From: Epinephelus fuscoguttatus
Taxonomy: Eukaryota; Chordata; Actinopteri; Perciformes; Serranidae
Reading direction: 5' to 3'
Assembly: GCF_011397635.1 (NCBI RefSeq)
Contig: NC_064770.1
Coordinates: 29,473,098 to 29,537,097, forward strand
Length of the DNA stretch: 64,000 nt
In this document: positions 1-22,417 of the stretch, in pieces
Numbering within the stretch: the first letter of the stretch is position 1
How the letters are laid out: the number at the start of each line of letters is the position of its first letter
Position numbers and translations under genes: made by a program
Notes under the pieces: model-generated
Database searches by the model: none
What the model was told of the DNA's origin: nothing
The model's input: only the letters and a program-made list of their open reading frames with translations

Positions 1-297
1 GGAGCTGCTCTTCTGTGCAGAGTTGAAGTTCTCCCTGTGTCAGCGTGGGTTTTCTCCAGGTGCTCCAGCTTCCTCCCACAGTCCAAAGACATGCAGGTTA
101 ATTGGTGACTCTAAATTGTCTGTAGGTGTGAATGCGAGCGTGAATGGTTGTCTGTCTGTATGTGTCAGCCCTGTGATAGTCTGGCGACCTGTCCAGGGTG
201 TACCCTGCCTCTCACCCAATGTCAGCTGGGATAGGCTCCAGCAACCCCTAACAGGATGTGGTTATAAAAAATGAATGAATGAATGAATGAATGAATG
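1..297 (+). repeat. Teleost SINE body, 3' part, with (AATG)n tail
   Basis: The window opens inside a common fish interspersed repeat. It has the phrases 'cagcgtgggttttctcc', 'cagtccaaagacatgcaggt' and 'gtcagctgggataggctcc'. It ends in about seven AATG units (about 271-297). Two more copies lie at 4837-5160 (same strand) and 16396-16660 (opposite strand), and these show the tRNA-like head that is cut off here. The tetranucleotide tail is the kind left by target-primed reverse transcription. A short 83-codon open frame inside it is not a gene. Confidence 0.85.
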
Positions 298-1015
298 AAG
301 GTCCTACTGGTCCCATATAGCTAGGAGAAATTAAAAATGCATACCAAACAAAAGTGCGGTCTCAGGAGGTTAAATTTCTGCACCTTAAAACTATGGTGTA
401 GACTATAGGGCATCTAGTGTTGGGATGTAGCCTAGTTCACTTTGTGGCTTGCAAACAGTTGGATATGAAAATAATATGACATTAATGTCAAATTTCAGCT
501 TAAGATAAGCTTGCTTCATGATGGAGTCAAAGCAGTACTGAAATATTTCTGCCGGGCTGCAGCAGGAGGATTAGAATTTGAAATGCCCACATCTGAACAC
601 GCATTTCCGACAGCACTTGAATGCAGCAGCAGCGTTCAGCCACTGAGCAGCGAGCGAGCTGCCAACCTGCGTCTGCAGGGCCGTGCTGCTGCTGCTGCAC
701 ATCAAACACTGATGAGCCCAACACAAGACACACTGGAACACTCTCCACCTCCACCAGCTGCTGCACGGACTGTTTTATCCCAGCCCTGCAGGTGTGAACG
801 ACCGGAAGTAGTTTGGTTTGTGGCAGCAGACGATTCAAGAAGAACAAGAAGGAGCAGGTGCGCTGCCTGCCGGGATTGTCTCTCCAAGGCATTTGTCTCA
901 GAGGGTTACACACTTGGGGGGAGGCTGTTGTTTGCTGTCACTTCCGGGGGAGCCGTCCGTGAATTAGCAGATCACATCACCGGTAAGGAGGAAGAGGAGA
1001 AGTTCATCAGCATCG
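298..1015 (+). promoter_or_regulatory. cdr2l: cdr2l upstream region and 5' UTR
   Basis: This stretch precedes the cdr2l start codon. The part from about 600 on is richer in GC and CAG/CTG trinucleotides (for example the gctgctgctgct run near 685) and probably holds the promoter and 5' leader. A 195-codon open frame runs through it and past the start codon in another frame. It has no recognisable domain and is better read as chance within a GC-rich leader. No TATA box is obvious, and the transcription start cannot be placed from sequence alone. Confidence 0.45.
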
Positions 1016-12812
<11,797 letters not shown>

Positions 12813-13300
12813 GCTGGAGCTGCTGAAAACAGTGACTGCACAAGATTTAATTTACCTCACTGTTGTGAAGGCTTCTCTTATCCTACATTTCACCACTCCT
12901 GACTTGCGGGTGGATGCCTGTAGTCATGGCGTTGGCTGATTAATGATGCATATTGTTAGCGGTGGAGGCTGATTAATCTGAAACTGCCAAATGTTATATC
13001 TCCCTACATGGATGGAAGATCGTTGATGTGGATGAAATGCCTTTTTCTGAGTGACCATATCTGACAGATAATCAGAACAGAGGGTTTGTTTCTGTCTTAG
13101 GACAGTGTAGTGTGTGATGTAGTATTTGTAATTGAGATGTGCTGATGCAGAAATGACTTAACTATTATTTTTTATTCATAGAAAGCAACAATTAAGCCAA
13201 ATAATACTTAAAAAGAGAAAAAAGAACAGCCATTGGCTTTGAAACTACTTACAGCATTTGAAGCATGCATCTGTCTAATAAACACTAAGTGCTAAATAAG
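12813..13300 (+). other. cdr2l: cdr2l 3' UTR with AATAAA signal
   Basis: Follows the cdr2l stop codon. The first good polyadenylation signal, AATAAA, is at 13277-13282, so a 3' UTR of about 480 bases is likely. A weaker AT-rich run near 13647 could serve as a distal site. The 79-codon frame at 13450 has no known domain. Confidence 0.55.
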
Positions 13301-13685
13301 TCTTAAAAAGCAGGTTTAAACTAAAATCACACAAGCTTTTAAACCAGCTTGAAGTTGCTTGAAGATGCAGCAGAGTGATATTTAACTGTGTGTTCTGAAT
13401 TTGTTGTGTTTGATGACAATTTGTTTACTTAAATGGTTTATTATATCATGTGACGGAGATGATGCCTGAACAGGTGGAGATGCCTCTGTGGTGTTTTTAC
13501 AGCATGCATTACAAGCTGCAGGGGAATGATCGCTGTGTCAGGGATGCGTTTGATCATTTCAGACATTACGACATCATCAGTTCTACGTGTTACCATTTCA
13601 CTGTCAACGTTGTTCTTGTTGAAGGCCATTTAAAATGTTTTCTGTTGATTAAAATAAGAAGTGTATCGACCATGTTCCTTTACTG

Positions 13686-14561
13686 TTAAAGAGAAACTGT
13701 GGTATTTTTTCACCTGGACCCAACTTTCCCATGTTCTTGAGTCTAAGTGATGAATGGAAACAATTCTTAAAATCGGTCCAGTATTAAGAGCGATGCAGCT
13801 ACAACGGTGAATGAGGCTGCAGTGTAATTCCTATGGACAATTGTGCATCATCAGTATACATCGATTTTAAGTGCTTGTTTTTGCCGCTGACAGGCTCAGA
13901 TTGTTGTGACAAGAGTTTGACAGCATTATGGCAAAGACCCTGCAGAGAAACTAAATGTTTTTCCTTATCTTTCACTTGTTCCGGTCTGTTTTGTGTATTA
14001 GTGTCACTCAAGGAGAAGTCTTGTTCTGAAATCTCGCAAGTTGTGACAGAGAGCCTAGCTTCATTTTATCTGAAATATTTATCATCATGGCAGAATATTT
14101 AGCAAATTTAGACATTGTGGGAAAAGCCTGCGTGATTTCAGAGGAAGACTTCTTGAGCGAAACTTGGTTACACGAACAAACAGGTAAGGAAGGTGTTTCA
14201 ATTTAGCCATGACATTGAAAACACTAAGCTACCCTTTCTGTACTCCAACACAACAGTCTTCCTGCCACTTCTCTTTCCAACTCTCACTAACCTTTCCACT
14301 GTTGTTTTCCCTGCGACAAGTCACCTCTTGCGAGATTTCAGAACACTTCTTGAGCGAGACTTGGTCACACTAACAAATGCACAACCTGACGGTGAAGAAA
14401 AATGTTCCAATATCAATCTGAGCCCGTCAGTGGCAAAAACAAGCACTTTCAGTGGACATGAATGGACATTGCACAATTGCCCCATAGGGATTACATTGTA
14501 GCCTGTTTTGCTGCTGTAGTCAAAAATTGCTGGGGTGAAAAATACCAAAGTTTCCCTGTAA
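13686..14561. mobile_element. Long-inverted-repeat DNA element (foldback MITE)
   Basis: The left end (ttaaagagaaactgtggtat) and the right end (reverse complement ttacagggaaactttggtat) match. The arms stay complementary for roughly 300 bases: 'gcttgtttttgccgctgaca' near 13873 pairs with the inverted match near 14430. The middle is not palindromic. It holds a short open frame starting at ATG 14087 that stays open until a 'cag|gtaagg' donor-like site at 14183. A related copy lies at 51243-51965. No transposase is visible, so it is non-autonomous. Confidence 0.7.
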
Positions 14562-14629
14562 GTGCTCAGGGAGGCAACAAGTCACATCCTACAACAGCTA
14601 GTTTCCATTAAATAAAACAGGATACACGC

Positions 14630-16158
14630 AGGCCCAGTCTGAACACTTTAATGTCAACACAGGAGATCAGTAAACTGTAGGTAATACAAGTAGCACATAT
14701 CGAATCAAACCCAACCAACAGAGAAAAACCTCAGTCCATGACATGAGAGCTTTAAGTAGCTGCGGAAACAGACTTCATTCCCATGCTTCTGGAGTGTATT
14801 CAAAAAAACAAAAACAAAGCTTTTATATGGCAGGATGTGTTACCCATCGAAGTCTGGTTGGGGACCGATGTCTCTATACTGGTTCAGAAGTCAATTACAG
14901 ACGTTTCACCTCACTGATGTTGAGCACAGAGTGCCGTCAAGTCAGCAGGAGCAGCATGTGGTTGTAAGAGACTGGAGGCACAGTCAGCATTGGTATTTTA
15001 AACTTGAATAATACAAGGTGAGCAGTTTAACAGTCCGTGGACATGCTGGAAATATGGCCTCAGGGACTAGAGAGGATACTGGGTGACAGGAAGCCATCAT
15101 CACAACCTGGACTCATATTTACAGTTGTTGTATATTGTCTAAAAGTTAATTGAACTGATCTTTAGAAAACTACAGTGATGAAAAATATGCTTGTAAATAG
15201 AGTTAATATGATGGACATCAACATGTAATGGCTTTTACAGATCATCAAACCTGAAATAAAAGGTGTTAAAAGTCCTTAGTCCTAATTCCCTGTCCGTGTA
15301 TTACAAGTATTGTTAAAAACAGGCTCACATGATGGTCTGGCAAATACAATCTGAAGGCAAATGGCTCAATTAGGTTGTCTATTTTTTTCCTAAGGGTTCT
15401 CATTAAGGCCACATGGCTGCTAAAACACTGCCAGAATACCCTGATCAGGAGAGGAACAGCCGCACCTACAGCCAGGGGTCACAATGGGTTAGAGGTAATA
15501 TTTGTTTCCCCTGTTCTCTCAGTAGACTTTGCAGGGAGCTAAATCATCTGGAAAAAAGACGTGGCCTAAATTCCAAATAATTTGCCAAGACCCTGGTACA
15601 AATAATCTGCTCAAAGGCTTTAGGAGGGCTGCGTCCAAGAGTTGTGTCCAGCAATGATTGCTCGGTGACCGTACAGCAGCCACATACATACAGCACTACT
15701 GCTTCCTGCACAATGCTTTCCAAGGCAGATCACGGTAATAGTACAAAACAATCTGGAAAAATAAAGAGGGATGAAAACGGGGAGGACAAGAAAGCGCTAT
15801 CACATATTTGATCACTTCCAAGAGCAGTTAACAGACTTTTTTTTTTAACTTATTTTTTCTTTTATAAACGAACCGCAAAATCTGGATTGTGCACATTGTT
15901 TGCTTTCTCCATTTTTAAGATTTAATACTTAACAGAAAGGGGCGGGTGAAAACAAGGTGAAAGTGTTACGACAGGAGGAATGATGAAGTGATTGGAATTT
16001 AGAAAAGGAAACTGTAAGAACAAGTTGTCAATGGACGGAGAGAGCAAAAGCTTCAATCAACACGTAATCCAGACAGAAATAATGGAACGACAGCAGAGAA
16101 GAGAAAACAGAGAGGGACAAAGCGGGGAAGATGGCGGTGGAGGATGTCGAAGGGGAAA
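14630..16158 (-). other. arhgdia: arhgdia 3' UTR (probable)
   Basis: Between the arhgdia stop codon and the foldback element I see no gene on either strand. Mammalian ARHGDIA has a 3' UTR of over 1 kb, so most of this stretch is probably transcribed 3' UTR. A minus-strand ATTAAA-type signal lies at 14647-14652. No canonical AATAAA was found, so the end is uncertain. Confidence 0.4.
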
Positions 16159-19100
16159 TCAGTCTTTCCAGTCTTTCTTGATAATGAGGTTCCACTCCCA
16201 GGAGAGATGGTCATGTTTGTCGTCATCAGTGAACTTGGACTTGATGTTGTAGGTGCCGCGGGCCAGCATCCCTTTGGGTGCCTCCTCCATTGTTGTGAGG
16301 AACTCGTATGCCTCGTCTGGTCTGGGCCCGTAGCTGCCGACCATGTAGTCCGACTTGTCAACTGTATATTACAGACAGAGAGAAAAGGAGTTCAAACCCT
16401 GGTCAGGTCACCAGACTATCACAGGGCTGACACATAGAGACAGACAACCACTCACACTCACATTCACACCTACTGCAATTTAGAGTCACCAATTAACCTG
16501 CATGTCTTTGGACTGTGGGAGGAAGCTGGAGCACCCCGAGAAAACCCACGCTGACACGGGGAGAACATGCAAACTTCACACAGAAGGGCTACCCCACCCC
16601 GGGTTCGAACCAGGTACCCTCTTGCTGTGAGGTGACAATGCTAACCACTGCATCACCATACAGGGACAGTTCACCCCAAAATCAGATGAACGTATTTTGT
16701 CTCTTACTGTAGTGCTAGTTATCAATCTTGATTGTTTTGGTGTGACTGGTCGAGTGTCAGTATCAGCCGTAGAGATTGTCTGCCTTCTCTCTTATATAAT
16801 TGAACTAGATGGCACTCAACTTGTGGTGTTCAAAGCGCTGTATATCTCAATGTCTCTTTCCAGAAATCATGACCAGGGGTCTCATTAGGCCCGTTTCCAC
16901 TGAAGAAGTTCCTGGTACTATTTGGGGGGCAGGAACTTTACAGGAACGTCCTCTCGCTCAGCCCTCTCAACCGCCATGTCTCCACTGAGAGGGCGGAGTA
17001 GGACAAAGGTTCCTGTAAAGTTACTGGGCTCTGGATGTGACGTAATCATTGGGCGACGTGGCTATTTTGTCGCTTTCTGTTGACGTCAAATCCCGTTTTG
17101 AGTATATCCAATCAGCACCAAGTAAACCCCAAGCCCCACCCAGGAGTTTTTTGGGGCCGTTCTGAGTACCTACTCCGAGGCAGGGACTTGTTTAGCCCCT
17201 GTAAAAGTTCCGGAACTCTGTCCTTCGGGGGTGGCTCCTGCGGTGGAGACACGCACCAACGGCCCCAGCCCCGTAAAATTACCCCGAAGTTCCTGCAGTG
17301 GAAACGGGCCTATTTATAAACACTGCGTATGCACAAAACAAGACCTAAAAGAGGCGTACGCCACATCCCACGCAAAAGCTGTGATGTCTAAATACAGACT
17401 TGATGGGAGAAACTTTGATCCAGGCTGACCAACATTTTGGAGAAGGGATATTGGCGACACAGATGGTGAGGTGGAAGCCTGATTGTAGAAATTGTGTACA
17501 AGGTTCATTTCTGGCCTTTGTCTGTATATACATTGCTAGTACGGATCCTACAAACTGTTTTATAAAGGAGACCCCTGGTTGCTCAAGATAATCCACAGAC
17601 CTTGTTGTGAGCAGTTTCACGTAGGAACTACTTATTCCTACTGAATTATTCCTGCAAACTGTAGTTGTGTGCAACTGTACATCTACTCATGGACGAGGGG
17701 AAAGTGTTTGTAACAGTGCAAGATGTCAACATTAATGGCGTCCTACTTGGGTGAGGTGTAACTTTATCTAGCTCAGAGGTGCTACGTAAGCGTGATGATA
17801 TAGTTGGTGGATGTAGTTCAGTAGAAAGATAGTTCCTACATGAAACTGCTCACAAGGTCTGTGGATTATCTTGAGTAACCGGGTCATGATTTCTGGAAAG
17901 AGACATTGCTGTTGAGTTTTTTAAATGTATCGTTTTGGCGCTTTCAGCACCCCTAAGCATTGAAAGGAGCCAGTTGAGGTGGTTCGTGCATCTGATCAGG
18001 ATGCCTCCTGTTAGAGGTTTTCCCACACATATCTAACTGGTAGAAGGCCTTTGCTTGACCCAGAACCTGAACCTGAAGCGTTGCTGTGGAGCGGGACATC
18101 TAGAGTATTTTCCTCAGCCTGCTACCCCTGCGATCCAGCCCCAGATGAGCAGATGAAAATGGATGGAAATGGAAATGGTTTTCTTCAATAGGAAGACATG
18201 AAATGGGGGAGAGACAGGGGACAACATGCAGCAAAGGGCCATGGGTTGGACTTGAACCCGAGTTGCTGTGGAGGAGGCACACACTACCAGGTGAGCTTTG
18301 GGTGCCTCCAAGAAACAACTCAATAGCTGATATCTCACACTGCAACTAACACCTAAACAATCTAGACTGATAAACAACACTACAGGTAAGAGAAATAAAA
18401 TATATAATTTGATTTAATTTCAAAATCCAGTCTTACCTCTTACTCCTTTCCTGTACGTTTGCTGAGTGTACTTCAGGCCTGACACAATTTCCTTGTTGAC
18501 CTGCAAAAAGCAACATGCATATCATACCCTGCTAAACAGCTCCCATGACAAAAATAGCTCCCTGCAGCTGCAGTAACATCATTGTATCTTTCCAACAGTC
18601 TGAGACAACAAAAAGAAAGGATTCCTGGGTGGGACTAACATCCGCCTCCCTCACCTTGAAGTTGATTTTTATTTTGTATTCGACGCCCTCCTTTAGAACA
18701 AATGGGTTCTTCTTGAAGCTGTCCAGGTCTCCTAGAAGACAAAACAGCACGGGTGAAAAGAAAATTATTTAAGAGTTAAGACAGTTTGGAGCATGAAAGC
18801 ATTTTAACACAGTCTTAAATTTATAAAACTAAGGGTTAATAAACACGTGTGGGACTTTATGATTAAGTTTTAACAACGAAAGAGGAATTACAGTTGTATT
18901 TTGAGTTTTAACACCATGTAGTAATGATACTGACCACCAGGTGGCACAGTGGACCCAGCTCTCCTGCTCTGTTGTAGCTCAGTGTGACCACCAAGGGAGA
19001 GCAGGAGAGCCATCTGGAAATGGCTCGTTACACGGGAGTCATGTCATTACTAATTAGCGTACTAATGACGCAGCAGGTAATTTGGTCTACACAAGAATGG

Positions 19101-21424
19101 GAGTGATTACTGTTCATAATTAATGTTACTATGAGCTAATTCTTTCAGTGTGTCTGCTCTCAGGAAAGACAGCTGTCTAAATGTGGGCTTCTGTTCATTC
19201 ATGAATGAAAAAAATCTTTCAGATGTCGACTATCAATGATCTGTTTTCACTCTAAAAAGCTTTTAAGTTTGCCTCCATCCCAGCCTCACATAGAACAAAG
19301 TGCCCTGCCTGCTCTACTCACCTGTCAGGTCAAGAACCAGCGGGGCTGGAGCCGCATCACATACCAAAGTCATGCTCATCACCTGGATGTTGGGGGTGTT
19401 GGGATCTAAGACAGAAGGAAAGGTCACAGCATCCAAAATTATGATCATGAGTTTATAGCATTCGTGAGAAATGCTGAGAGAATCAAACTGTGAAAAAAGG
19501 GAAGTATCTCATCAACCCTGCCTTTGTCATTGTAATGGTTTTGTTTTCAAACATTTAGTGAGTAGGTATGATCTATTTTCACACAAATGGTCAATCACAT
19601 ATCTTACAAGTCATAACTAACTATTATGCTGATCTGTTCTGTACGACATCTATTGCACGTCTGTCCATCCTGGAAGAGGGATCCCTCCTCAGTTGCTCTT
19701 CCTGAGGTTTCTACCGTTTTTTTCCCCCCGTTAAAGGGTTTTTTTGGGGAGTTTTTCCTTATCCGCTGCGAGGGTCATAAGGACAGAGGGATGTCGTATG
19801 CTGTAAAGCCCTGTGAGGCAAATTGTGATTTGTGATATTGGGCTTTATAAATAAAATTGAATTGAATTGAACTAAACCCCAAAACAATTTTGTCAGCTGA
19901 AAACCATGTATATGGGTATTTTGTAGTGTTAATCTTGACATTTTGGTGCAAATTAATTGAATTCGACACATTTTGTTGTAAATATGCACAGCGACTGCCC
20001 TCTACTGGTTGAAACCCAGCCATGCAATTAAATTTTGCTATATCTGATCCGGTGGCGAGGGAGATGAAAGTGGCAGGTTTTTGTCCCTCATAGAAATACA
20101 TATGTAGACACACCATTGCAGAAATACTTCAACACTGATGCCATATTGAACACGTAAGTAATTCAGTTTATGTAAGTCTAACACACACTCCTCTTTTGAG
20201 TGATTAGCAGCAAGTAAAAAATAACTCATTGCAATTAGTTGAAAGATATAAACGTGGTGGTGCTTTTTAATGCAGAAAAAACCCACAGCTCCCCTGTTTA
20301 CTTGCATTTGTTTACAGGCAAGTTTTGCTCTCTCCAATATGGCAGCGCCGTTGATGAGTGATCCAGTGGACAATGAGGCATCTATGTTTCTACATCTATG
20401 TTTCCCACTCCTCCGTAGCATTAAGGAGTGACTGGGTGTGTCTTAGAGTGGGCTTTTTCAGGAGGGGAGCTAAATGAGACAGGCACTAAAACGGAGTGTT
20501 TCAGACAGAGGGTGAATACAGGTGTTCCAGCACAGACAGTATGAGGAAAATCAGGACTCAGCATTTTTTGAGCTTATGTGAACACTCCAAGAGAGCTTAG
20601 ACCCCTCTGAAACGAATCGAACTCAGACCACCTCGGGAGTCAGTCTGAGTTTGGTTCGCTTCAAGTCTGCAGTGCAGTTCACTTAATCTGTGCACTGTGA
20701 ACACAAAGCGCTCCAGCTTCACTTTGCTCTTTGCCACTGTATTTAGCCCTCTAGATCACGTGGCAAAACCACGCCAGCCTGTAAAGCTTGCATGGACGCA
20801 GGACGAGGAGTAGTTTGATCCATGGAAGATACTGCACGTCTCCAGATGTGGAATGTGGAATAGGAATGTTGCAACAGTCTACAGCACAGAAATGCTAATG
20901 TTTTCCTCCAATTTAAAGTTAAAAGCGGGGGGCTTCATAACGGCACTGCAGTGCAACGTCAACGTTAAAAAAAAAAAAAAAAAAGCCAATATATATTATA
21001 TATAGTGTGAGAAAGAGGACTGAGGCCCCATCACAGCTGAATTTGACCAGAAAGAGATTTGAGTCCTGCTCCAAATGACCTGACAATGTGAACACAAAAA
21101 GAACTGAGTCCCTTTTCTGTTGGTCCACTTTTTGGTGTACTTTAAGAGGACTGAGTTCTGTTTGTTTAAAAAGTTAGAAGTTAAATCTGCATATGTTCTG
21201 TAAGAGTTTGAGTGTTACTTCAATCACTAACCTGCTGCAACCTTAACTTCCTTCCCCAGCAGTGCCTCCTTGTACTTGCGCAGGCTCTCATCCTCTGCGT
21301 CCAGCTTCTGGATCTCGTCTAAGCTCTTCTGGGCGGGAGGTCTGTAGTTGGGATTGGTATCCTCCTCTTCAGTCTCTACTTCACTCACATTCACCTGCTC
21401 TTGTGTGGGTTCCTGCTCTGCCAT
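16159..21424 (-). CDS. arhgdia: Rho GDP-dissociation inhibitor 1 (RhoGDI alpha)
   Basis: Five coding exons in transcription order: 21424-21232, 19405-19322, 18731-18655, 18500-18437 and 16361-16159. All phases fit, giving 206 residues (human 204). Residues 1-64 are the acidic flexible arm and helical regulatory part ([10 protein letters not shown]..., [28 protein letters not shown]). The rest is the immunoglobulin-like fold with the prenyl pocket: [39 protein letters not shown] and [20 protein letters not shown]. It ends [17 protein letters not shown], as in the human protein. The protein binds prenylated, GDP-bound Rho, Rac and Cdc42, extracts them from membranes and keeps them soluble in the cytosol. 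A noncoding exon sits at about 33030-33150. The intron before the last exon holds a nest of mobile elements. The gene is complete and looks functional. Confidence 0.97.
16396..16660 (-). mobile_element. tRNA-headed teleost SINE, inverted
   Basis: The same SINE as at 4837-5160 on the other strand: 'caattaacctgcatgtcttt', 'gcacccc', and a head with 'ccgggttcgaacc', a perfect B-box on the minus strand. It starts only 35 bases from the last arhgdia exon and abuts element A at 16661. The tail side, nearest the exon, is shortened. Confidence 0.8.
16875..17576. mobile_element. Element B: TIR element inserted in A
   Basis: The left end 'aggggtctcat' joined across element C to 'ttataaaca' matches the right end, whose reverse complement is 'aggggtctcctttataaaac'. 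It interrupts element A exactly where A's other arm reads on without a break (…atgacccggttactc). Without C it is about 275 bases, a typical MITE. No clear target duplication is visible beyond the CC/GG at the joint. Confidence 0.7.
16886..17312. mobile_element. Element C: GC-rich TIR element inserted in B
   Basis: The ends are exact inverted repeats, 'taggcccgtttccactg' and 'cagtggaaacgggccta'. Both have a TA at the outer edge, which may be the target duplication. The interior is GC-rich and contains further inverted pieces such as 'caggaactttacaggaacg' and 'aaaggttcctgtaaagtta'. It has no coding capacity. It is the youngest level of the nest because it splits B's inner TIR. Confidence 0.8.
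17962..18165 (+). mobile_element. Rex3/RTE-like LINE 3' end fragment
   Basis: 'ccagttgaggtggttcgtgc', then 'atctgatcaggatgcctcct', and the end 'gatgaaaatggatgg' match the 3' end of the larger LINE copy at 2385-3165. It is only about 200 bases long and heavily 5'-truncated. It sits in the right arm of element A. Confidence 0.75.
18166..18298 (-). mobile_element. tRNA-derived SINE-like repeat
   Basis: On the minus strand it begins with an A-box-like 'agctcacctggtagtg', then a B-box 'gggttcaagtcc', then 'gccctttgctgcatgttgtc', a common fish repeat. It follows the LINE tail directly. Together they separate the two parts of element A's right arm. Confidence 0.6.
19655..19872 (+). repeat. Retroposon 3' end with (ATTGA)n tail
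   Basis: Contains 'tcctcagttgctcttcctga', then 'gtttttccttatccgctgcg' and 'gatattgggctttataaata', and ends 'aaaattgaattgaattga'. This is a widespread fish SINE/LINE 3' terminus (L2-like). It lies in arhgdia intron 2 (between the first two coding exons). Confidence 0.65.
20560..21170. repeat. Probable DNA-element remnant, unclassified
   Basis: Contains phrases known from fish TIR elements. Near the left: 'aatcgaactcagaccacctc'. Near the right: 'tttggtgtactttaagagga' and 'ctgagttctgtttg'. These read as loose inverted partners. A poly-A run (20967-20985) interrupts it. The boundaries are not certain. Confidence 0.35.
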
Positions 21425-21732
21425 GGTGTGCTAATCAAAGCAAGAGAGTGACAGCAGAGAGGTTAGAGAACAGGAAAACAACGTAATAATGACAGACAGC
21501 AGGAGTCCACACAACAGACCACTTCCCCTTTTACTCTCTACTTTGCTTTAATGAAATCAGCAGCACATGGTTAGTAGACATCCCCTGCTGGAAGATTATT
21601 ACAGATTACTTATCCAGAGGAAAACCTCAGTGAACTTTGACCTGGGGAGCTCTGGCAGAATAGAGAATCAGTTCATGTGGACAGGAACACCATAAATCAC
21701 TTTGTTCCTCTTACTGTGTGTTTGCAGGTTAT

Positions 21733-22417
21733 TAGGGATGCATAGTTTCATCAGCCCCACATCGCTATCAGCCAATATTCGCCTCGCTGACTACCACTGG
21801 CCTATCTGCAGATAAGATTGCGTTCACTGATGGCAGCAGCTGATGTTCCTCTGTTGTGTCACATTAACTTTGTGCAGGCTAAAAAGCAGGGCTTGAAACT
21901 AACGGTATCACAGGGACAACAGAAAATGTGTGTGGGACAAACCATGGTCTTTCCCAGAACGCTGTTTGATGTAGTTGACTCACTAAAGGTAAATTGTAAC
22001 GTCCTCATGATGTGTTCAAATGCAGTCTTGTAAAATGTAGTTTTTGGCGAGAAGGGGAATGTTTTCACAGCAATATAAAATAGATAACAGAAAGGGAATT
22101 ATTATTCAGTAGGCTATATATAGTAAAAAAGCTTTTGAAGCAGTTATTTTTTAAAGTATTTTTCATGTGAAAGGTTATATTAAAGGTTGTTTGATAAATG
22201 TGTACTAATTAATTTGTGTTCATTCAAAGATAGTGTAATGAAGGACTGAATGACTTCAAAACAGCTCAGTTATTTCTTTTTACAGTGTAGATTTCTTTGT
22301 TTCCCTGGCAAAGGGGGAATAAATTACAACAAATACATAATTAACAACAACAAAAGCAAAAAATCGGTATCAGCCAAATCAGTATCAGCCTGGGATTCCA
22401 CAATCAGTGCATCCCTA
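21733..22417. mobile_element. hAT-like TIR element
   Basis: The ends are 'tagggatgcatag' and 'cagtgcatcccta', a TIR pair common in fish hAT-derived elements. Near both ends are repeats of 'tatcagcc'. An 8-bp target duplication is not clear. The 71-codon frame inside (21818-22033) shows no transposase motif, so the element is non-autonomous or eroded. Confidence 0.6.

Larger units (their letters stand above)
16661..18410. mobile_element. Element A: foldback DNA element split by later insertions
   Basis: The left arm begins 'cagggacagttcacccc' and runs through 'tctttccagaaatcatgacc' to 16874. It resumes at 17577 with 'gctcaagataatccacagac' and 'gtgagcagtttcacgtagga'. The inverted right arm starts near 17830 ('cctacatgaaactgctcaca', 'ggattatcttgagtaaccgg', 'gtcatgatttctggaaagag') and reaches about 17950. 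It seems to resume at about 18300 ('caacactacaggtaagagaa'). Element B splits the left arm; a LINE tail and a SINE split the right. No transposase is seen. It lies in an arhgdia intron. Confidence 0.7.
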
